In this document: positions 36,987-49,986 of the stretch, one piece after another
Layout of the letters: every line of letters starts with the position of its first letter
How positions within the stretch are numbered: the stretch's first letter is position 1
Source: Hybos culiciformis
Taxonomy: Eukaryota > Arthropoda > Insecta > Diptera > Hybotidae
Direction of reading: 5' to 3'
NCBI GenBank assembly: GCA_964007475.1
Contig: OZ023273.1
Location: 38,751,525-38,815,524 of the forward strand
Length of the DNA stretch: 64,000 nucleotides
Notes under the pieces: model-generated
What the model was told of the DNA's origin: nothing
The model's database searches: none
The model's input: the letters and a program-made list of their open reading frames with translations, nothing else
Program-made: the position numbers and the translations under genes

Positions 36987-39402
36987 ATGTCACTTAAAAG
37001 CACCAAACTATGGACAGATTTAGAAATTCCATTATCTGAAGAAATTATGGAAGTTATAAAAGAATTCAACTTCAAAAGAATGACACCTGTTCAGGTTTGT
37101 AACCTATTTTTCTTTTGCTTTATATTGACATCACAAAGCTCCATTGGCAGTCGGAAATCATCTAGCAGCATAACCACAATAAAAAAAAAGAGAATTTAAT
37201 TAAGCCTAACCTGAATAGAGGTTTATTGTCAATAACGTTAAGATCGAATGATGTGGTGTAGGAAGTTCATAGGTACTTCGTACTTACTAAATAAATTAGT
37301 TACCTACATTAAACAATATATGCACCTAAAATCATTGGAATTTGGAAAGGAGAATAGCATTTTCGTTAAGTTTTTAAGTTCGATCATCCTCCTGAATCCT
37401 AATTGAACCGAATAAAACTTGCAACAAGCTTGATTTAAAAAAAAAACAGTTGAAAGGTTACCCCGACATCAATTGTTCACAATTTTATATCTATATACTG
37501 TAGGTACCTAATTATATTGATATTCATTGTTTCTCTTTTTAGGCAGCTACAATACCATTATTAATGGCAAAAAAAGATGTTTCTGCTGAAGCTATTACTG
37601 GCTCGGGTAAAACTTTAGCTTTCTTGATACCATTAATTGAAATAATGATTGCTCGACAAAAAGAAACGACTTGGAAGTCGAATGAAATAGGCGCAATAAT
37701 TATTTCACCGACACGAGAATTAGCCAGTCAAACTTATGAAGTATTAACAAAATTTCTGCAGAAAAACAGATTTCGATTTTTGAGGCAACAACTTCTTGTT
37801 GGTGGAAATAATATCGATGAAGATATTACTTCAATGAAACTTAATCCACCTTCTATTTTGATATGTACACCAGGCAGATTAGAAGATTTATTAGGAAGAA
37901 AATCGGATTTGAATTTACCTTCTAGAGTTAAAAGTTTAGTAAGTTGTGTTAACTAATTTCAAATTCATTTATTTTTTTTTTTTTTAACTTTTAGGAAATT
38001 CTCGTACTTGATGAAGCTGATCGATTACTTGATTTAGGGTTTAAGACAACTATTAACACTATTTTGCAATATTTACCAAGGCAAAGAAGAACAGGCTTAT
38101 TTTCTGCCACACAAACAACAGAAGTTGTCGATTTGATTCGAGCTGGACTTAGAAATCCGGTTTTGGTGTCAGTTAAAGAGAAATCATCAATAAACACGCC
38201 AATTTTATTAAAAAATTATTACAAAATAGTTAAACCTGAATATAAATTTGTTGAACTTTTAAATTTTCTGAAAATTTCTAATGTTCAAAAAGCTATGCTT
38301 TTCATGCCTACTTGTGCTTGTGTCGCTTACTGGATGGATATGTTACCAAAATTTGTGCCAAAAGAAACAAAAATCTTTGGTATTCATGGCAAAATGAAAA
38401 AGAAAAGAAAAAAAATTATCGAAAACTTTCGCGGAGAAAAAAATTGTATATTACTTTGCACCGATATATTGGCTCGAGGAATGGACATACCAGAAATTGA
38501 TTGGGTAATACAATGGGATCCTCCATCTAATGCAGCTGCATTTGTTCATCGAGTGGGTGAGTATATTATAACAAGAAAAAAATAATGGAAAAATTAAAAT
38601 ATTTTCGTTGCAAAATATTAAATTTAATATTAATTTTTTTTTAGGAAGAACAGCTCGTCAAGGCCAGAGTGGTGATTCTTTAGTTTTTCTTCTACCAAAC
38701 GAGGAATCATATATTAACTTTTTAAAAATCAATCAAAAAGTTCTCTTAGAACAATTTCCTGTTAATTTCGATATTTTACAGTGCAATTTAGTAGAAGTTC
38801 TTGAAATTTTACATCGACAGCAAATTCTAGATAAAACTATTTTTGATAATGGTATTCGTGCGTTTGTCTCTCATGTTCAGGCATATCGAAAACACGAATG
38901 CAATGCTATATTAAGATTAAAAGATTTAAATTTAGGAGAAATTGCAACATCATACGGATTAATTCAATTACCTAAAATGCCCGAATTAAAAAATGTTGAT
39001 TTAAGTGGTTTTCAAGCACCCAAAACACCAATAGATATATCGAAACTAAAATACAAAAATTCTCAAAAAGAAAAAGTTCATCAGGATAAAATGAAAGTTT
39101 TCAAAGAAACAGGAAACTGGCCAGGAAAACAGAAACACAATAAGAGAAATCCATGGGATATTACGAAGAAATTGAAAGAAGAATCAAAAACCAAAAAGAA
39201 ATTAAGAAAAGAAAAAAAAGAAACAAAAAAGAAACTAACTGATCTAGAAGGATCGAATGAAAATAAAAAAAAAAGAAAACAAGCTTATACTGATGAAGAT
39301 TTAGCTGAATTGGCTGAAGACATAAAACTTTTAAAAAAATTGAAGAAAAAAAAAATTACAGATGAAGAATTTAGTGAAAAAATAGGATTAAATAGTTTAT
39401 AA
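36987..39402 (+). CDS. DDX55: DEAD-box RNA helicase DDX55/Spb4
   Basis: Four exons join in frame: 36987-37094, 37543-37938, 37995-38556 and 38645-39402, giving 607 residues, normal for DDX55. Visible helicase motifs are Q motif ([10 protein letters not shown], 27-36), motif I AITGSGKT (53-60), Ia PTRELA (92-97), TPGR, DEAD (174-177), SAT (205-207), [14 protein letters not shown] and HRVGRTARQG. The sequence [14 protein letters not shown] before motif I, the DUF4217-like C-terminal domain and the long lysine-rich tail identify the DDX55/Spb4 branch rather than another DEAD-box protein. Family knowledge: a nucleolar ATP-dependent helicase needed for late 27S pre-rRNA processing and 60S subunit assembly. 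It is divergent from su(s) and convergent with spn-E; the spacing to the spn-E stop is about 930 bases. Nothing is missing or broken. Confidence 0.95.
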
Positions 39403-39425
39403 AAGTTAATTATAATCAAACTATT

Positions 39426-39431
39426 AATAAA
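39426..39431 (+). terminator. Polyadenylation signal of DDX55
   Basis: AATAAA, 24 bases after the stop codon. Confidence 0.55.
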
Positions 39432-39642
39432 ATGCTCTTGAAAATGTATAATATTTATATCATTCAAATCGAAGTTATAAAATCTGTTTTTATTATATAA
39501 ATATATATATTTTTCTAATCAATTTTCTTGTTTTCAATTTCTAAAATTAAATTAACTGACTCAACATTTTCGATTGAAGACAAATTCGAAGTAAATTTTT
39601 TAAAACTAATTTTTTTAGCCTACGAAATTTCGAGAAAAAAAA

Positions 39643-39957
39643 ATATCGTCATGAAAAAGGAATATGTCCTATCACGAAAAAAGCAAATTTTACAGGAGGC
39701 AAGAAAAAACAAGCAATTTTGGCGCGCAAACGGACACTTTGTTCAGAAGTAATTGGTGATAGTACTTTTTTCCTTACAAAATGTTAATGAAATTGATAGT
39801 ACATTTTGTAAATGTCTCAAAAAAGCATGTAATGGATTTTTTTCTGATTTTTTTGTGAACGACTGATCGACGCGTCATCAAAAAGTACATAACAATGCAT
39901 CATTACCTCAAAAGTGACAAAACTTGATAGGACATATTCCTGTTTCATGGACGATAT
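39643..39957. mobile_element. MITE-like TIR element
   Basis: ATATCGTCATGAAAAAGGAA and the following TATGTCCTATCA at the left are inverted at the right end (TGATAGGACATATTCC ... CATGGACGATAT) with few mismatches. About 315 bases, non-coding. Confidence 0.75.
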
Positions 39958-40335
39958 AATAGTTTCAAATACCAACTGACTCATTTTTAGCACGATTTAT
40001 AAAGGGTGAAACTATTAACCCTTAGATTTCCTAAAATTGAACAATCTGTATCGGCTTTTTTAAATAATACCAATCCTTTGAGCAAGGAAATTTTTAAACC
40101 AAATGATATTAAACTAAACATTTATTAAGCAAAAAGAAAAATAATCAACCCAACATAATACAAGTAAGAATTTAATAGTAGATCTTATATTTATATTATA
40201 AAGAAAATGAATTCAAATCTCAACAAAAAAATTACTTACAAAAATATTGAAACAAATTAAATTCTTTATTTTATTTAATGAAAACAATATTAAAATAAAA
40301 TTACTTCATTTTATATAAGTACATGTTAAGAAAGT

Positions 40336-43300
40336 TCAATTTTTCATTACAAACCCAATTTGATATTCACGATCTTTATGTAATTTCGATAATAAATGTA
40401 TTCTTAATTCAACAATATTATCGATATTTTCATCACATAATTTACATTTAAGATTTTCATCGATTCTAACGTGTCTGTAAAAAATAATAACAATTAAAAA
40501 TATATTATATTTGAAATTAATTTTAATATTCACTAACATTCGGCTTGTGTGATATAATTTTCGACATTCTTCTCTTAATGTACAATCTCTTTCGAATGGA
40601 CTTTGATACAAGCGCAAAACTTTATGTAAAGGAAATATCGCACGATCTACATAAATATCTTTTGGCAATAATATATCATTATCGCTTTCATCTATTTGAC
40701 CCCAAATGTGCTCTCTCATATCATACTTAGTTTCTATGTATCTTCTGGGAGTTTCCAATAATCTACATATTATAAAAAAATCGAATTAGAAACATCCACA
40801 AATTAAATAAACATTTTCTATATACATACTGTATAATCAAATGTTTGATTTTCGCAGTTAATACAACACGATTCTGATAACTCATGCTAGGTAACTCTTC
40901 TCCAGGATAGCAGTGCAATAATGAATCCATTGAATATCTTATTTGGTTAATCTGCAAAAAAAAAATTGTTGTAATAAGTTAAATGATATTTTTCTAGGAG
41001 GTTGACTCAAACTATGATTGAAAATAATCCAACAGTTGGACTGAAGTTACTAATGATTACAGAAACACGAAAAAAAACTTTGACTAAAAATCTTCAAATT
41101 ATTAGGTTTTTAGTTCTATATTTGACAAATTTTGATGGAATCAAAGTCAAAATATGCGCAATCTCGATAACTTTGTACAAGTTAATTCACGAGAGTATCC
41201 GCAGTTAGAATCTATCATCCGTCCAAGGGTCGCAATTATTTTCATCGAAAATCTTATAATTTCAATTTTTTTTTTAAGTTTTAATAGTCTGCTGAAAATT
41301 AGTTGATGGGTTTTATTATATTTCTACTCGAGGAATCTGAAAAAAAAAATGTAAGCCCCGAATAAAAATAGATTTCCATGAATATCAAATAAATTCCGAT
41401 TGAAGGGAACTTAAAAAATTTTTTAAATTGTTTATCCCCCCCATTGTGACTGATCTAATTTGTGGGTTAAAAGCAGATTTCGATCAAATTTGAGTTCTTT
41501 AAATCAAAATGTTAAAACGGGGCCCACATTGTTGTAGACTTAGAGAGACACTGTTCTATATTTTTTAATTTAATTTTCGGTTTTAACTTCAAATTGAAAT
41601 GAAAAAATGCTTACCAATTGAAAATCACGATGTGTTATCTCAACATCTAAATTGAAAATCATGTCATGCTCTTCGAAAATTGATTGGTTTTTGTTACTGT
41701 CGAAACCTAGGCCTGCTAATATACTTGTGTACACGGTTTTTGATAAATTTCGACGAATTTCCATTGTCGGGCAGAAAATTAAGCACATCAAGGGTGCAAA
41801 TCCTGGTATATTTGGCATTGTTGTTGTGGATCTTGCTGTCAATAACCCTTTGTCATTACCTTCAGTCATTGCAGCAGCAACAAGCATACGTTCATGATTT
41901 TCTTGGGGATCTGAATCCAACAAAATACTATTTACTGACTCACGTTCTATGTTAACAGTTTTATATAAACCGACTCGAACGGCTGCATGAACTTTTGCTT
42001 CTAATGGACTTGACGGACCACGTAAGTTTATGTTTATAGGACAATTTTGTATTTCTGGTTGAGGTAATTCCTTGTCTCCGTTAGCATCATCTACTAATGC
42101 CTTGACATACTCTTCAGGGATTGCGAAACTAGACTCATTTTCGTAAGACTTAGCTCTTTGGCGTCTTAAACGCAAATCATGGTCCATTTTCGACATATAG
42201 TTTTCTTCGCAAAACTGTGCTAATCCATCTTCAATAAGAAAGTCATTGAATGATTTCTCCTCATCACTAGTTTTCATTATAACGGATGCAATAGCGTTTA
42301 AAACCGAATAAATTTCCAGAACAACAAAACCTTGCAAACGTTCACATTCGTCAGATTTCTGTTGCATCAATTCCATAGCTGCTTTTTGCCAATGACCGGT
42401 TCTGCAATTTATTGTAGAAGGTTGTACCCCTGCTAAGCCACACTGAAAAACCCGAGGTGACCATTCAGTGTACGCCTTATGATTAAAATTACGTAAGTCA
42501 TTACAATCTACTATTTCTATATTACCATAGTCGATGAAAATTACCTAAAAAAATAAATAGTAATTATTTTCAATTTAAATAATTTTAAGAATATTATTCA
42601 CCTTAAAAAAAAAACTTTTTTTAATTTTTTCTTCCATATTAATAACTCGAGCACGATGATATCTTTGTTCAAATAAAGCAGCCACTAACGTACCCCTTTT
42701 TAGATCTGAGGGAAGCACAATACATAAATTATCTGGGTTATTTAAGAATACATTTATTTCTTTCATTTTGGATTCTTCTGAGATTGGTCGGAACCAAAAT
42801 TTACCACAATGATCGATCTGAAACATATACAACAAAACAATAATTATCATATAAAAATATAATATCTTTTCGGTTAGAGTAAGTTTAGTTAGTACTAACG
42901 TGTGTGATTTTCCCTTTGACATTTTTGTTTAAAACTGAAGGCAGAACAACAAGTTGAGAATCAGGTAACTGTGGTAACTTTCGTATCCACTTCCCATTTT
43001 GTAAGTGGCCATATTCATTTGCCTCTGCAAACTCTATTTGCTCGTCGCGCCTGGAAAATAATACAAATTTAAATCTCGTTAGATACTTCTTTGAAGTGGA
43101 ACAAGTAAGGTTAATCAATATACGTAATAAAATGTCTATTTAATTACGGTTGGCAAGTTCTGTAATTTTTCAAAAACCTTTTAATTTTAGTTTTTTTTGT
43201 ACTAGTTTTCGTTTATTTTAAAAAAATTATATGATTATACAGATAAAGAAATTACGCATATATTCTTTCAATTTACCTAGCTATTGATCTTATGAATGAA

Positions 43301-46300
43301 TAGTAATATTATCGAGCCTTAGTGGCTTGCTGAAATTCCGAAAAATAAAACCAACTTATTAAATTATGTATTTAAATTTAAATGTAACTTTCTCTTGAAC
43401 ATAATAAATTTATAACTATGTTACTTTTGTTTTGATGAGCATAAATATCAATGTATGTTTGTATTAGATGTTAATAATAAAACATTAGTGTTTTTTCATA
43501 TACAAACAATGATTTATTGTTGATAACGTTTTATATATAATCTCAATATTTCGACTTAGTCCAAGTCATCATCAGGAGTATACAATGTGTTAATCAATCT
43601 AAAAATTACTGAAAAACAAACAATCAATTTTAGTTGAAAATAAAATCCTACTGAACAAGCATGAATACTAAAAATTTTATAATGTTTTCTATAACGAAAC
43701 TATAAAATACAAGATTACTAAGCTTATGCTTTATACTTATACTTCATACTTTTCCATATTTGCTTATTAATCTTGTATTTTATAGTTTCGTTATAGAAAA
43801 CGTTATAAAATTTTTAGTATTCATGCTTGTACATTGTTGAGTAGGATTTTATATTCAACTAAAATTGATTGTTTGTTTTTTTAGTAATTTTTAGATTGAT
43901 TAACACATTGTGATTGTATACTCCTGATGATGACTTGGACTAAGTCGAAATATTGAGATTATATATAAAACATTATCAACAATAAATCATTGTTTGTATA
44001 TGAAAAATCACTAATGTTTTATTATTAACATCTAATACCAACATACATTGATATTTATGCTCAGCAAAACAAAAGTAACATAGTTATAAACATTAAAAAT
44101 ATCAGCAACAACAAAATATTATCGTATAATAAATTTACTTTTATCACATTTAAAAATATTAAATTTGCTTTAAATATGTGCCATATAAAATAATAATATG
44201 CAGTACATAATAAATTGTGTATATGTTGCGTCCTTATATCATCAAATAAAATAAAAAAATAAAAGATAAATATAAGAATATGAGAAAACAGAAAGAAGTT
44301 AACAAACAATATACATACTAGTAAGTCTAAATGACTACATGCATAAAAAACTTCTAACATAACTAAAATAATATTTTGGCTTAACAAATAAATTAAAAAA
44401 AAAAACACAACCCATAAAAACAAAATTCTTAAGGATTACTTTTAATTTTCTTTTTAAATGCTTAAGGATAGCTTTTCATTGTTGAAATGACTGATGACAT
44501 AATTAATTTCATCAAAGAAAAAACTCAGCTTATTAAGTTGTTTTACCTAGCAATTGATGAGTGAACCGACATTTCGTTAACTGCTAAATTAATGATTTTA
44601 TTTCGTGATTTCACTCGTTAAATTAAAATACAATATATGCATATATGTGCTTGAAATGTGGCCCTAACTATAACAGTTCAAAATATGGCTCACGAACAAA
44701 AAAGTGTGTGCATCCCTGTTAGACCATCTTTGTGTCAAAAATAAACTTCTTTAATCGTGATGAAAAGTTAGAATACAGAATATTTAAAAAGCTCTAAATG
44801 ATAAATTATTACATATTCATTTAAAATTATTATTTATTTATTTATTAGTACAAATTACTTACCGCATTACTTTTATGGTATTATTTGAACGACAAAAACG
44901 CATTTTAAGAGCTTTATAAACATCGGCACTAACTCGTCCAGGAACAGTTAACACCAAATTGTGTGTATTTCTCATATCTTCTTCGTCATTTGTAAAAATT
45001 ACAAAAATTTTTTGGGTACCTTCATGAAACCGAATTTTAATATTTTTAGCTGGAATGCAAGCTTTCGCAAATAATTTTTTAATCTGATCTACATAAAGTT
45101 CACCAATATATTTAGCATTATCAAATCCAGAAAAAAAAACTGTATTGCACGGATCATAACCACATAATGTGTGGAAAGCTTCTCGTTCACCAGTCGTATT
45201 ATTTGAAGATGTACGTAATAAATAATTTGGATAAAAAGCTCCAGCAATACAAATTTTTAAAATAATAGAACGTTCATGATCCAACCAATTTACGCGTTCA
45301 GTTCCTATGAATTCTTTAATTCCAATATGTTGCAATCGTTGTTGCAATTCTTTAATCAAAATATGCATTTCACGAATAGATTTCGTATTAATGTTGTAGC
45401 GACTAGCCCAACTTGCCTCACTGTCCTCATTAGGAAAATGTTTTTGCTCATATTTTGAAACCCAAACTTGATAAGCTTTCAGGATTGCTATTAAATCACT
45501 GCCTGAACCATCTGCCCAAGTTAATTTCTGACAATAAGCAGTTAATTCATTCTTATAAAAATTAAATACACTTTTAACGCTAAGTCCCGCAGCTGCAAAA
45601 TAAATAGATTGAAAGTAAAGAAAAAATTATAATCTTAAAAATATTATTAAAAAATTCTTCAGAATTCTCCCAAACGTGACACGTAAATAAATCCTTTTAT
45701 CTATTAACTCATAAGCTTTAAAGCTAAAAAAAATTAAGCATTGTTGATATTATAAAAAAAAACCAGTGTGAGAGAACAACAAAACTGGTGAAACAGAGCT
45801 GGTAACTTTGAAATAACAGTTTAAATTTTTGTTCCACACGTGACACAGAATGAAAAAATATGAAAATAAAAAAATATATGGGAATAATATTTTTTTGTAA
45901 AGCAATGTTTATATTACCTATTATAATTGTATCTTCCATTACACTAAAAATGTAACCAAATATAATCAACCTACTAAGCTGTATGTCAATGGGTAGTGCT
46001 GCCATTACACGACCAATAAATGTTAAATCACCATCAAATGGATCATATTGCCCATTTACTGTAAGAAGTAAAGCACCAAGCTCTTTTAGTAATAAAATTG
46101 TATTCTTAATATTTCTCAAATCTGGTGGTGACAAAGCTAGAGCTAAAATAGCTTGTGGGGGACCCATATCTAATAACTTGGCGCGTAAACATACATTTTC
46201 TAATGGACATCTAGTCATTTCTGGTACATCATATTCTTCCATATAGTTATCATAATAATATTTTGATACCAAGCGATAAACTCTTCCATTCATAACACGT

Positions 46301-48960
46301 CCAGCTCGCCCCGACCTTTGATTGCAACTTGCTTTTGAAGACCAATGTAATTCCAAGGAAGTTAGATTCGTACTTGTGTTGGTTACCAAAGATTTAGTTA
46401 AACAAAAATCAATAACTATAAAATGAAATAAAAATACAGTCAGTCTAGTTTAATTTTTTCCAAGAATAAAATCAAAGAAGAAATTACTAATTTTTTTAAA
46501 AATTTTTAAAGTAATTAAAATTTCCAAACCAGTACAAATCCTCTATTAATTTAGAATTTGCTTTTTCTTATTGAAAAAAATAATAATCACAATAAACTTA
46601 AATTCACGACATAAAAATTAAAAAACAAAATATATTACCATATTTAACATCTGGAACGGTAATTGAGCTTTCAGCAATATTTGTTGCGAAAATTATTTTC
46701 CTATAATTACTCGGAGGTCTTATAAAAGCTTTCTGTTGATCCTTGGGTGAAATTAGAGAATGCAATTTCACAGGAATAAACTTTATAAAGTTAGCTCTGA
46801 AAATAAAATAAATTAAAAAAGTCATGAATTAAAAAACATGTTTAAGGAGGCTGAGTGATCAGATAGATGATTCAAAGACACCCGTACCATTGTACAAGCT
46901 GAAAAAAATGGTTTTTTAATAAATTCTAAATGATTGAAATAAGGATTTAAAGTAAGTTCTTTTAACTGACTGGCCCCTGAATACCCTATCTCAAAACAAA
47001 ATTATCATATTTATTTATTTTTAATTGGTTTAGCTTCAAACTTCAAACTGATAAAGAACTTAATTTTGATTGTATCGTATTTAGTTAAATTTTATGAAAA
47101 AAATTAAAAAGGATAAAATGAAAAATTTTTACTTACAGATCATTTACTGTTTCAAGAGTTTTTTCCATCTTTTCTATTTCATTAATACCGGGCAAGAATA
47201 TTAAAATTGATGGTTTATAATCAAATGGTAAAATATCTGTTGATGCGGCATCCATTTTATCCATAACAATAATTAATTTTAATGCTATTTTATAAGTATC
47301 ATCTGATATTCCTGGTTCGTCATAATTTATATCAAGGTTCTAAAGTAATAAAAAAAAAACTAAGTTTTATTGAATACATTTTGGGGAACCTCATTTTTAC
47401 CGCTCTTAATCGTGCCAATTCATCGATATAAAAATGTTGTATATCGAACATACGCCTCTGACTACATTCTATAATTGGAGCATTAGATATCTTCCCACGA
47501 CGTATAAAATGAAAATAATCAGAAAACTAAAATCAGAAAAAAAAAATTTATTTTGAAAATATTTACATGATTAAAATTCAAGATTTATAAATTAACGGTT
47601 TTGAAACATGATAATGTTAACGTGAAAAATTTTATATTTTCTTTAAAACATTTCAATAGTTAGCTTACAATTTTTGAATTAATTGTAGCTGACATTAAGA
47701 TAATTTTTGTATTCGGTGATATGCCAATCAATAATTTTCGCACAACAATTAATAAAAAATCCATATCTTGATCCCTTTCATGTACTTCATCCAAAATTAT
47801 ATGAGTATATCGTGACATTTCTTTGGTTCTAATTAATTTTTGAAGTAATACACCTGTTGTGCAATATAATAAGCGTGTATCTGGACTAGCGTTTTCATGT
47901 AAACCAACTTGAAAACCAACTACTGATCCTATTGGAAATGATTTTTCTTCGCATACTCGCTTTGCAATTGACTAAAAATTAAAAGAAATATACATTTTAT
48001 TTAACCTAATCAAAATAAAAATTGCAAATAAAAAACATTACAATAGCAGCTATACGTCTTGGTTGAGTACAGACAATGTTACAAAATTCATTACGTTCTG
48101 CAGCATTTTCTAAAATATATTGTGGCACTTGAGTTGTTTTACCACAACCTGTGCTCCCTTCAATAATAACAACACGATTTTCGTCAATTAATTTTAAAAT
48201 TTCATTTCGATATGGAGCAATTGGTAGATCAACCCCATACTCTCCCGATGGTTTGCAATCATATTTTTGATAAATCTCATCATTATTATGTATTTTTCTT
48301 TTTTCATCGGCCATATCAATGTCATCGAGTTCATCAATAAAAGATGAATTTCGTGATGATGGTCCAGCGCGTGACTTAATGTCATTATCATCAGTTATTT
48401 CCTATTTAAAGAAAGAAAATTTTTTTATTTTGGATTTTGGGAAGAAGAAAAAATTATACCTATTAATTATTATCAAAAATGATTAAGTACGATATGTCTC
48501 ATTGGACACTAAAATTTATGATTTTCCATAAACGTCTACCAAAATGCGAAACATTAAACAATGCCCGGGAATCCTAAATGGTGTGTGAATTTCAACGACG
48601 GATTTGATTTAAAAACATATCGGAATCGGAATTCGACGCATAATTGAAATAATAAATAACTGTAAGTATTTATTAAAAATTTATAGTTTCCGAAAAAATT
48701 ATCGAATTTCTACCTACCTACCTTAGAATAGATAGATATAATTATGAAGTATCTAGACCTACCTGCATCATTTCCTTTTTTTCAGCATCGGCATATTTTT
48801 GGACATATTCAGTTCCGTCGCCACCATCAGTTTCACGTTTCACAATATCAGTTGAATAATTTTCTTTTATTTGACGTCGCCCAGCAAAAGTGCCGCTCGA
48901 AACTACAACACGCTTGAAGGGTTTTGAAAAATTAAAGAAATCCATAATTTCATCATCCAT
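40336..48960 (-). CDS. spn-E: Spindle-E / TDRD9 DExH helicase with tudor domain
   Basis: Fourteen minus-strand exons join in frame: 48960-48763, 48401-48042, 47971-47669, 47526-47401, 47339-47137, 46796-46639, 46415-45918, 45592-44863, 43050-42900, 42817-42602, 42544-41615, 40951-40830, 40762-40538 and 40474-40336. The product is 1452 residues, close to Drosophila Spn-E. DExH motifs are visible: GSTGCGKT (148-155), DEVH (247-250), MSAT, TNIAESSIT and QRSGRAGR. The helicase-associated region follows. A tudor domain spans roughly residues 900-1010 with the diagnostic FIDYGN (984-989). The extreme C-terminus has a C-x2-C-x12-H-x5-H zinc-finger pattern (CKLC...H...H). Family knowledge: a germline nuage protein required for piRNA biogenesis and transposon silencing. 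Intron 8 (43051-44862) is the largest and carries a 680-bp inverted repeat. All catalytic motifs are intact. Confidence 0.93.
43409..44090. repeat. Long inverted repeat in spn-E intron 8
   Basis: Two arms of about 310-325 bases, nearly identical as inverted copies, around a loop of roughly 40 bases near 43735-43770. Shared blocks include TATAACTATGTTACTTTTGT, ATAATAAAACATTAGTG, GGACTAAGTCGAAATATTGA and ACAATCAATTTTAGTTGAA. A transcript from either strand would fold into one long duplex. Each arm contains CTGATGA, a potential GACTT/AAGTC stem and GAAA (right arm 43924-43950), reminiscent of a hammerhead ribozyme core. Confidence 0.93.
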
Positions 48961-49298
48961 GGTGATGATCAGCTAAACCACTTTCTCCTATTCTGATAAA
49001 TTTATATAGTAGGTATAACAGGTACCTATAACGATTATGATCTTATCTCTAGTCAGTGCTAGTGTTTGTAAATTGTGCTGTTCTGTGCTATAGTTTTTTT
49101 TGCTTCTTAAATTGCTTTATTTTTTGCTTAAATTGTTTTTTTTTTGCTTAAATTGCTTTTTTTTATAAATTTTTATGTTTTATTATCAACTCAATTCAAA
49201 TTCAAAACAAAAATTATTGAAAAATGAAGATGAAAAATGAAGATGAACGTCTAACGAGAAATAGAACGATGAACCTTTTGAAAAACCATAAAACATAA

Positions 49299-49720
49299 TG
49301 CTGGGTTTACATGCTCATGCAATTTGAGCAAATTGTCTTCAATAAACAAATTGGCGCAAGTAAATCGTTGCATGTAAACAAAAGCATGAAGCTTGCACAA
49401 GCCAAAAAATGTGGCTTGAGTAAAATCTGTTTGCTCGAACTTTTGTTCAAATAAACGAATTTTATACCATTTAATTGAATCTCAGTTCATATAAATCGAA
49501 TTTTAAACCATTTTATTGTTAGTATAAATTTAAATTTAAAGCATTTTATTGAATTAATTCATCATCGAAATTTCCCATTTTGTTATCACACAAATCTTTT
49601 CACCAACAAAATTTTCAAACTACCATGAACATTATAAACGTAAACATAACTTCAGTTCATTTTGTATAAATTGCATGCACAAATGTGCATCAGGATTTGC
49701 ATGAGCATGTAAACCCAGCA
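49299..49720. mobile_element. PIF/Harbinger-like MITE 1
   Basis: A 24-base perfect terminal inverted repeat beginning TGCTGGGTTTACATGCTCAT, flanked by TAA on both sides (49296-49298 and 49721-49723). A 3-bp TWA duplication is the mark of PIF/Harbinger. 422 bases, non-coding. Confidence 0.85.
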
Positions 49721-49986
49721 TAAATCACAAGTCACAATCACAAAGGCGGCAAACAAAACAAAATTTTTATTTTTTTGTTTTGTTTGTCAAGCTGTTTACA
49801 GTTATTTCCCAGCAAATATTTACCCACCGAATATGAAGTTAATATCAGTTTACAAATACCTGATAATTGCTTCATAATTGCTGTGGTTTTACAATGAAAT
49901 ATTTTCATGCATGCGTTTTGCTTCTAGGTGGTAATATTACCCTGCCGCTAAATGGAATGAAACGAAAATGAGATAAAAATCAATAA

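Larger units (their letters stand above)
39403..40335. other. Convergent spacer DDX55/spn-E
   Basis: No gene. It carries a MITE-like inverted repeat (39643-39957) and the 3' ends of both flanking genes; a minus-strand AATAAA lies at about 40265-40270 for spn-E. Confidence 0.6.

Noticed and set aside
44061..44423. 120-codon minus-strand frame rich in Phe, Leu and Ile
   Set aside because: A+T-rich intron of spn-E overlapping the end of the inverted repeat; no domain and no conserved motif.
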